This document shows, piece after piece, positions 6,221 to 11,332 of a stretch of DNA of 11,332 nt. A program made the translations under genes and the position numbers. The DNA comes from Flectobacillus sp. (lineage in GTDB: Bacteria > Bacteroidota > Bacteroidia > Cytophagales > Spirosomataceae), in assembly GCA_029865665.1 (NCBI GenBank), contig JARXAV010000285.1, positions 1 to 11,332 of the forward strand, given 5' to 3'. Numbering within the stretch: the first letter of the stretch is position 1; each line of letters begins with the position of its first letter. Below the pieces are notes generated by a model. That model did not search any database, had not been told where the DNA came from, and worked only from the letters and a program-made list of their open reading frames with translations.

Positions 6221-8143
6221 TTAACGGAAGGGAACGATTTCTGGAGCTGAAATGTCAAAATCTTTTAATTTTAAATTATAGGTATCGCTAAAGGCGATGT
6301 TCATCGCTGGGATGTTAGGTAGGTTGGGAAAATAGGTTAATCGTAATTGAATTGTATTAAAGGTAAGGTTCTCATTTCGTAAGCGAATACCCACACCGAT
6401 TCCTGTGTAAGGAAACTTTGAAATCAGCGTTTCATAGCGTGGCGTTACAAAAGCCATGTCTAGGTGAGCAAAAGGAGCAATTCTAAATCCAACGAATCGA
6501 ATACGTGAAAAGAAAACAGATTGAATACTAATGGCTAGTTTTTTAGAACCCCATAGTTTGTCACTGTTGATGCCTTCTATACCATTTTCATTATTAATGT
6601 TTAGGTATTCTCCCGAATAGCGTTGCGAACCGAATCCGTAACGGATGGTTAGGAAATGCCTCGCTTTGCTATGACCTAGATCTAGGAGTGGGCTAAAATA
6701 GTTGGTTTCGATACTTAGTCCTGTTGTTCCATTTGAATATGTACCAAAATTAATTAATCCATAGAGATAACCAGCTTTGTTTAAGTACTGCCCCTTTGCA
6801 AACTTTAAGCCTGCATACCATCTTCTGCCAAATACATCTGAATTTTCATGCCCTGTTACAAAGTAAGCCAAATAACCATAAGGAACGTCTTCGGTGATAC
6901 CAAAGCCATAAATTAAGAAATCTCGTTTATAACGTCTATTAGAGAAGCCTATTCCCATAAGGTAGTCGCTATGATTACGATAGAACTGGTTAGTGTCTGG
7001 GGTAACAACAGGACGTTCACTATAGGAAACATTGCTGTAGCGTAAACCCACGATGAGCCTGCTTCTTTGTTGTAAGTTTTTGGCAAGGAAATTTAATTTA
7101 AAAGCACGAGCAAGCCATAAGTCAGCTAGATTTTGTCTTATCGGGAAATATAGAGGGAGACTATCGTTTACATAGAGGGTACTGCCGTCATTATTTCTGG
7201 CGGTTGTTTTTAGATTTGAGCTTCTACTGAGCTCAAATCCTCCCGCTACTTTCATGTCAGGCGTAAGGAAAGGTCTAAACAAACGGAAACTATACAAAGA
7301 GGTTTCTCTTCTCATGGTAATTTCCGCTCTGCCTGTCACAAAGCTTTTACCTATGTAGGGAATCGTATAAATGCTACCATATTCCAGAGAGGGGTTTTCT
7401 TGGAGATTTACATAGAAGGTATTCCGCCAGGAGTGTCCAAGTCCTCTGAAGTTTGCTTGATTAATACTTAGGTCAAATCGTTCTACTCCTCCAATATTGA
7501 CTTCTGGAATTAATGACCATACATCTTGAGTGACCACAATTAAATCGACTAAGTTCGGAAATTCCTTATCAGTTACTACATAAATACGTGCATCATGAAA
7601 TACGCTTACATTTCGTAGTAAACGCTCATTGTCTCGTAATTTATCCGCATCAATGATATCACCGACTTTGAACATTAAAAAAGAACCTCTAATAACTCTT
7701 TCCTGAGTGTTGGTATGCAGGCGATTCAGAAATTTATCCATTCCTTTGGCTTTTCTGGTAGTATCTAACACACTTTCACCAAAAACACGAAGCGATTTAA
7801 TTTCTATTTTTTTGATGACCATTCCCTCATAAGGTGCAAAGGGGTTTTCTTCTACTTGGGTGACTTCTTGCCCTGCTGTATTACGACTATAAATATCTCG
7901 AAATAATAATTCATGTACTTGTTTCAATAATCTGTTCTTAGTGAGTCTATTTTGTACTTTCATGAAAAATATACTATCCTGAGTAGATTTCATATTATCA
8001 ATAGGAGGTAGTACATTTGTCTTACTAGAGTCAACCTTTTGAGCAAGCATATATCCATTACCGAGCAAAAGACAAGGTAACAGGAATATGAGTATCTTTA
8101 TTGAGGCTTTTTTAAGTGCTATGTTGTTACTGCTTGCTACCAT
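6221..8143 (-). CDS. BamA/TamA-like outer-membrane protein with one POTRA domain and a beta-barrel
   Basis: A 640-residue protein. The N-terminus has a long n-region, then K-K-A-S-I-K and a hydrophobic core at 16-29, with cleavage likely after M-L-A34. A linker (35-105) leads to a POTRA-like domain at about 108-207: I-K-K-I-E-I-K-S-L-R-V-F-G, F-K-V-G-D-I-I-D-A-D-K-L-R-D-N-E-R-L-L-R, a-r-I-Y-V-V, V-D-L-I-V-V-T-Q-D-V-W-S. From about 220 to the end are alternating amphipathic strands rich in Y, F, R and G, as in a 16-strand Omp85-type barrel. It ends P-F-R rather than in an aromatic residue. Family knowledge: Omp85 relatives insert or move proteins across the outer membrane. With a single POTRA and no typical BamA length, this is more likely a Bacteroidota accessory member than BamA itself. 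The substrate is unknown. It is divergent from maf with only 29 bases between starts. Confidence 0.75.
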   Translation of the reverse strand: MVASSNNIALKKASIKILIFLLPCLLLGNGYMLAQKVDSSKTNVLPPIDNMKSTQDSIFFMKVQNRLTKNRLLKQVHELLFRDIYSRNTAGQEVTQVEENPFAPYEGMVIKKIEIKSLRVFGESVLDTTRKAKGMDKFLNRLHTNTQERVIRGSFLMFKVGDIIDADKLRDNERLLRNVSVFHDARIYVVTDKEFPNLVDLIVVTQDVWSLIPEVNIGGVERFDLSINQANFRGLGHSWRNTFYVNLQENPSLEYGSIYTIPYIGKSFVTGRAEITMRRETSLYSFRLFRPFLTPDMKVAGGFELSRSSNLKTTARNNDGSTLYVNDSLPLYFPIRQNLADLWLARAFKLNFLAKNLQQRSRLIVGLRYSNVSYSERPVVTPDTNQFYRNHSDYLMGIGFSNRRYKRDFLIYGFGITEDVPYGYLAYFVTGHENSDVFGRRWYAGLKFAKGQYLNKAGYLYGLINFGTYSNGTTGLSIETNYFSPLLDLGHSKARHFLTIRYGFGSQRYSGEYLNINNENGIEGINSDKLWGSKKLAISIQSVFFSRIRFVGFRIAPFAHLDMAFVTPRYETLISKFPYTGIGVGIRLRNENLTFNTIQLRLTYFPNLPNIPAMNIAFSDTYNLKLKDFDISAPEIVPFR

Positions 8144-8172
8144 AAAATCTCAACTGTTTATTATTAAATCTT

Positions 8173-8748
8173 ATGCTTAATTTAAAGTATCCTTTATTAT
8201 TAGCTTCTAATTCTCCACGTCGTCAGCAACTACTGCGTGATGCTGGATTTGACTTTACAGTTAAAGTAAAACCAACGGAGGAGGATTATCCCGTAGATAT
8301 GCCAGCGGTTGAAGTTCCTGTTTTTTTAGCTCGAAAGAAAGCCGAGGCATTTCGTAGTGAGTTAAATGGACAGATTATTCTTACTGCCGATACCATCGTT
8401 GTTATTGACGGTGAAATTCTCAATAAACCTGCCGATGCAGAGGAGGCTAGTATAATGTTGAATAAATTATCAGGTCGTCAGCATCAGGTAATGACAGGTG
8501 TTTGTATTATGACAGATGAAAGAACGGAAACCTTTGTTGATATTGCAAATGTTTTTTTCAAAGAATTAACGGAGGAGGAAATAAACTACTATATCTTAAC
8601 CTGTAAACCATTCGATAAAGCAGGAAGTTATGGCGTGCAGGATTTTATTGGTATGGTTGGTATTCCGAGAATGGAAGGGTCGTATTTTACAGTAATGGGG
8701 TTACCTGTCCATAAAGTTTATGAAGAATTAAAAAAATACATTCTCTAA
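8173..8748 (+). CDS. maf: Maf-family nucleoside triphosphate pyrophosphatase
   Basis: A 191-residue cytoplasmic enzyme, of normal family length. Seen: S-N-S-P-R-R at 12-17 (the Maf nucleotide-binding loop), T-A-D73-T-I-V (general acid/base region), G-R-Q-H-Q-V-M-T-G-V at 101-110 and K-P-F-D-K-A-G-S-Y-G-V-Q at 145-156. Family knowledge: Maf proteins hydrolyse dTTP, UTP or modified nucleotides to the monophosphate and pyrophosphate, which keeps non-canonical nucleotides out of DNA and RNA; overexpression blocks septum formation in Bacillus. The overall look is that of the YhdE (dTTP/UTP) group rather than the 7-methyl-GTP group, but I cannot settle this by eye. Its promoter must overlap the start of the divergent outer-membrane gene. 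A hairpin with a T-run follows. Confidence 0.95.
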   Translation: MLNLKYPLLLASNSPRRQQLLRDAGFDFTVKVKPTEEDYPVDMPAVEVPVFLARKKAEAFRSELNGQIILTADTIVVIDGEILNKPADAEEASIMLNKLSGRQHQVMTGVCIMTDERTETFVDIANVFFKELTEEEINYYILTCKPFDKAGSYGVQDFIGMVGIPRMEGSYFTVMGLPVHKVYEELKKYIL

Positions 8749-8755
8749 ATGTTGT

Positions 8756-8810
8756 TTATATTCAGCCAAAACTATTAAATTTATACTAGTTTTGGCTGAA
8801 TATAATTTTT
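8756..8810 (+). terminator. Perfect 19-bp hairpin with T-run after maf (hairpin 1)
   Basis: TTATATTCAGCCAAAACTA at 8756-8774 and its exact complement at 8787-8805, with a 12-base loop, followed by T's at 8806-8810. It begins 8 bases after the maf stop codon and can act as an intrinsic terminator, though the stem is AT-rich. It belongs to a twin-hairpin structure with the repeat at 8810-8857. Confidence 0.7.
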
Positions 8811-8857
8811 ATAAGTAGCCAAAACTGTTGTTGTTAACTATGTTTTGGCTACTTATA
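8810..8857 (+). repeat. Perfect 16-bp inverted repeat ending on the ATPase start codon (hairpin 2)
   Basis: TATAAGTAGCCAAAAC at 8810-8825 and GTTTTGGCTACTTATA at 8842-8857 are exact complements with a 16-base loop. The core AGCCAAAAC is the same as in hairpin 1. The last paired base is the A of the ATPase ATG at 8857, so if formed in RNA it would cover the ribosome entry region. No T-run follows, so it is not a terminator in this direction. Confidence 0.85.
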
Positions 8858-10296
8858 TGGAAATTATTGGCAGAAAAGAAGAAATAGATATTCTCAAGCA
8901 ATTAACTGCGTCGAAGCAAGCGGAGCTTTTGGCCGTATATGGTAGAAGAAGGGTTGGAAAGACCTATTTGATTCGTTCTTTCTTCGAGAAACAAGTCGTT
9001 TTTGAATTTACAGGTGTGCATAATGCAGGCTTGAAGCAACAACTAGAGAATTTTAGTTTTGCCCTACAAACCTTTTCATCTTCTCCGTTGCCTATACCTG
9101 TGCCAACTTCTTGGATAGAGGCTTTTCAGTTATTAATACTATCGCTTGAAAATAGGAAACCGTCGAAAGGGAAACAGGTAATTTTTATTGATGAATTACC
9201 GTGGCTTGATACCCGTAAGTCGGGATTTGTTGCTGCTTTTGACCATTTTTGGAATAGTTGGTGTGCCAAAAGAAGTAATCTTGTGGTGGTTATTTGTGGT
9301 TCAGCAGCTTCTTGGATGATTCAAAATATTGTCAATAGTAGAGGAGGCCTGCATAATCGAATTACCCAGAAAATACGATTATTACCTTTTACCCTAAAAG
9401 AAACAGAACAATACTTAAAGAATAAAGGAGTCCATTTAGACCGTTATCAACTAGTTCAGCTATATATGGTTACGGGAGGAATTCCACATTATTTGAAAGA
9501 TGTTCAAAAAGGACAAAGTGCGAGCCAGAACATAGATCGTATGTGCTTTACGAAAGACGGACTTTTGCGAGATGAGTTTAAACATTTGTATCAAGCACTT
9601 TTTGAACAAGCAGATAGGCATATTGAAGTGATTAAAGTACTAGCCGCTAAACCCAAAGGGCTAACCCGCACGGAACTAATTCAGGCGGCGGAGTTAAGTT
9701 CTGGAGGAACAGCTACGAAGCTTTTAGAGGAATTAACGGAGTCGGGATTTATAACTCCTTACTTACCTTTCGACAAAAAGGTAAAAGATTTGATTTATAA
9801 GTTAACAGATTGTTATTCCTTATTCTATCTAAAATTTATTGAGAATAGCCGAGCTAGTGGAGAGGGAACTTGGACGCAAAAGTCGATGTCACCATCTTGG
9901 CGAAGTTGGAGCGGTTTAGCTTTTGAAAATATCTGTTTAACGCATATTGGAGTAATCAAAAAAGCATTGGGTATTTCTGGAATTTATACGGAACAATCAA
10001 TTTGGCGATATACCTCGAAAGGAGAGGAGAAGGGTGTACAAATAGATTTGTTGATAGACCGCATGGATAATTGCATTAACCTTTGTGAAATGAAATTTGC
10101 CATGACCGAATTTACGATTGACAAAAAATATGCGGAGGAATTAGCCCAAAAGCGAATGACGTTTTTAGAAAAAACGGCTACAAAAAAAACAATCTTTGTT
10201 ACGATGCTCACGAGCTATGGAACAAAACAGAATGAATACGCTCAGCAATTAGTTCAGAGTAATTTGACGATGAATGTATTGTTTGATACAGTATAA
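8857..10296 (+). CDS. AAA/STAND-type ATPase with C-terminal PD-(D/E)XK nuclease-like domain (DUF234 type)
   Basis: A 479-residue protein from the ATG at 8857. The frame extends to a TTG at 8845, but the family typically opens M-x-I-I-G-R-K-E-E, and 8845 lies in a hairpin arm. Walker A is G29-R-R-R-V-G-K-T36, with the G-R-R-R-x-G-K-T form of this ATPase group. Walker B is V-I-F-I-D112-E113-L-P-W. A V-x-C-G-S-A-A-S-W segment follows at about 149-157. A winged-helix-like region at about 265-315 (T-R-T-E-L-I ... L-L-E-E-L-T-E-S-G-F-I) is followed by the DUF234 part. That part holds F-E357-N, Q-I-D397-L-L and C-E411-M-K413, the E...D...ExK pattern of PD-(D/E)XK nucleases, apparently intact. Family knowledge: these proteins are widespread, often multi-copy in archaea and Bacteroidota, and poorly characterised. 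No partner gene is seen, and the function is unknown. Confidence 0.85.
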   Translation: MEIIGRKEEIDILKQLTASKQAELLAVYGRRRVGKTYLIRSFFEKQVVFEFTGVHNAGLKQQLENFSFALQTFSSSPLPIPVPTSWIEAFQLLILSLENRKPSKGKQVIFIDELPWLDTRKSGFVAAFDHFWNSWCAKRSNLVVVICGSAASWMIQNIVNSRGGLHNRITQKIRLLPFTLKETEQYLKNKGVHLDRYQLVQLYMVTGGIPHYLKDVQKGQSASQNIDRMCFTKDGLLRDEFKHLYQALFEQADRHIEVIKVLAAKPKGLTRTELIQAAELSSGGTATKLLEELTESGFITPYLPFDKKVKDLIYKLTDCYSLFYLKFIENSRASGEGTWTQKSMSPSWRSWSGLAFENICLTHIGVIKKALGISGIYTEQSIWRYTSKGEEKGVQIDLLIDRMDNCINLCEMKFAMTEFTIDKKYAEELAQKRMTFLEKTATKKTIFVTMLTSYGTKQNEYAQQLVQSNLTMNVLFDTV

Positions 10297-10391
10297 GTAA
10301 TGGTGTGAAATTTTGGATGTTGAATTTAACTCGCTATTTATTAGGCGTTTATGTGAAATAGATCAAATATGCTTTTACATGTTTACTAAAT

Positions 10392-10431
10392 AAAAAAGGG
10401 GAAGACTTGAATGCTAGTCTTTCCCTTTTTT
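10392..10431. terminator. Bidirectional terminator between the ATPase gene and rmlA
   Basis: AAAAAAGGGGAAGACT at 10392-10407 pairs with AGTCTTTCCCTTTTTT at 10416-10431 over 16 positions with one G-U, around an eight-base loop. Both strands end in T-runs, so it serves the two convergent genes. The rest of 10297-10468 shows no gene. Confidence 0.9.
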
Positions 10432-10468
10432 ATCAAAATGCTTTCTCTATAAAGAGGAGGCTTATTCC

Positions 10469-11329
10469 TTATTTCAATAAGTTGAGTAAGTATTTACCGT
10501 AGCCACTTTTTACTAATGGAGTTGCAACTGCCTTCAATTGTTCAGCATCAATAAATCCCATTCTGTAAGCGACTTCTTCTATACAACCCACTTTTAAGCC
10601 TTGTCTTTCTTCGAGTACTTGAACAAACTGCCCTGCTTGCATCAACGAAGCAAAAGTTCCCGTATCTAACCACGCTGTTCCTCTGTTCAAAACACCTACT
10701 TTCAATTTTCCTTGACGAAGGTATTCTTTATTCACATCCGTAATTTCATATTCTCCTCTTGGCGATGGAGCAATATTTTTAGCAATTTCTACTACTGAAT
10801 TATCATAGAAATACAAACCAGGCACGGCATAATTGGATTTTGGTTCTTCTGGTTTTTCTTCAATCGAAAGCACGTTGAAGTCCTTATCAAATTCTACTAC
10901 GCCATAACGTTCTGGGTCGTGTACTTGGTAAGCGTAAACCACCCCGCCCTCAGGGTCGTTATTCGCTTGTAACAATTTACTCAAGCCACTTCCGTAGAAA
11001 ATATTATCGCCCAATACTAAGGCTACTTTATCGTCGCCAATAAACTCTTCTCCAATCACAAATGCCTGAGCAAGTCCATTCGGAAGAGGTTGTTCTGCAT
11101 ATTCAAAACGACAACCGATTTGAGAACCATCGCCTAATAACTTTTTGAAGTTAGGTAAATCGTGTGGCGTAGAGATAATTAAGATTTCTTTAATTCCTGC
11201 CAACATTAAAATCGACAGCGGATAATAAATCATTGGTTTGTCATAAACAGGCATTAACTGCTTACTCACTGCCAATGTCAAAGGGTGTAATCTTGTTCCT
11301 GACCCACCTGCTAAAATAATTCCTTTCAT
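10469..11329 (-). CDS. rfbA: Glucose-1-phosphate thymidylyltransferase (RmlA/RfbA)
   Basis: A complete 286-residue protein of normal RmlA length; only three bases of the window lie upstream of its ATG. Seen: nucleotide-binding G-G-S-G-T-R at 8-13, the [17 protein letters not shown] block at 23-39, L-G-D108-N-I-F-Y-G at 106-113, E-E-K-P at 157-160, a P-G-L-Y-F-Y-D strand at 170-176, and N-R-G-T-A-W-L-D222-T-G-T near 215-225. D108 and D222 fit the metal-binding aspartates of the family. It joins dTTP and glucose-1-phosphate to make dTDP-glucose, the first step to dTDP-L-rhamnose and related sugars for surface polysaccharide. The other rml genes would be expected beyond the right edge, upstream of this gene, so it may be the last gene of such an operon; that cannot be checked here. 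Confidence 0.97.
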   Translation of the reverse strand: MKGIILAGGSGTRLHPLTLAVSKQLMPVYDKPMIYYPLSILMLAGIKEILIISTPHDLPNFKKLLGDGSQIGCRFEYAEQPLPNGLAQAFVIGEEFIGDDKVALVLGDNIFYGSGLSKLLQANNDPEGGVVYAYQVHDPERYGVVEFDKDFNVLSIEEKPEEPKSNYAVPGLYFYDNSVVEIAKNIAPSPRGEYEITDVNKEYLRQGKLKVGVLNRGTAWLDTGTFASLMQAGQFVQVLEERQGLKVGCIEEVAYRMGFIDAEQLKAVATPLVKSGYGKYLLNLLK

Positions 11330-11332
11330 AAG

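Noticed and set aside
8845..8856. TTG start for the ATPase giving four more residues
   Set aside because: It lies in the right arm of hairpin 2; the ATG at 8857 gives the usual family N-terminus.
9984..10211. A 75-codon minus-strand open frame inside the ATPase gene
   Set aside because: It is antisense to the nuclease motif region and has no recognisable features.
10310..10320. TTTTGG downstream of the ATPase as a right-hand copy of the GTTTTGGC repeat
   Set aside because: Only six bases match and there is no inverted partner, so it does not define the far end of a mobile element.

Overview
The window looks like chromosomal DNA from a member of the Bacteroidota, probably of the Cytophagales type. 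It is AT-rich and the genes lack Shine-Dalgarno sequences. Several start regions carry the Bacteroidota sigma signal (TTTG, 19 bases, TAnnTTTG). The gene content also fits: a PUR-family protein of the DUF3276 type, a DUF58 protein, a SPOR-less RlpA, and a POTRA-barrel outer-membrane protein. I see no rRNA, tRNA, CRISPR array, transposase or phage gene.

Left part (1-3350). The N-terminal 203 codons of a DUF58 protein run off the left edge on the minus strand, preceded by a secreted RlpA-like protein. The rlpA-like gene is divergent from a small PUR-family nucleic-acid-binding gene with a GTG start. That gene ends at a good intrinsic terminator, followed by ychF, the ribosome-associated ATPase.

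Middle part (3345-8143, all minus strand). In transcription order this holds a POTRA-barrel outer-membrane protein, two tandem paralogous MarR regulators, a secreted YceI-family protein, and a short-chain dehydrogenase that matches 2,4-dienoyl-CoA reductase. The second MarR gene has an exact Bacteroidota promoter with one perfect palindrome between its two elements and another just upstream. This implies autoregulation, and a transcript that starts almost at the start codon. MarR and yceI are 48 bases apart, with the terminator only after yceI, so they are probably one unit.

Right part (8173-11332). A Maf nucleotide pyrophosphatase is divergent from the outer-membrane gene by only 29 bases. 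It is followed by an ATPase with a C-terminal PD-(D/E)XK nuclease-like domain (DUF234 type), and then by convergent rmlA (dTDP-glucose synthesis), which is complete and ends the window.

The most unusual element is the 108-base gap between maf and the ATPase. It holds two perfect inverted repeats (19 and 16 bp) built on the same 10-base core. Their stems differ at three positions, and each change is matched on the opposite arm. The second hairpin ends on the ATPase start codon, and the inner arms can also pair with each other, so the region could act as a switch. Most of the rest is ordinary housekeeping DNA.
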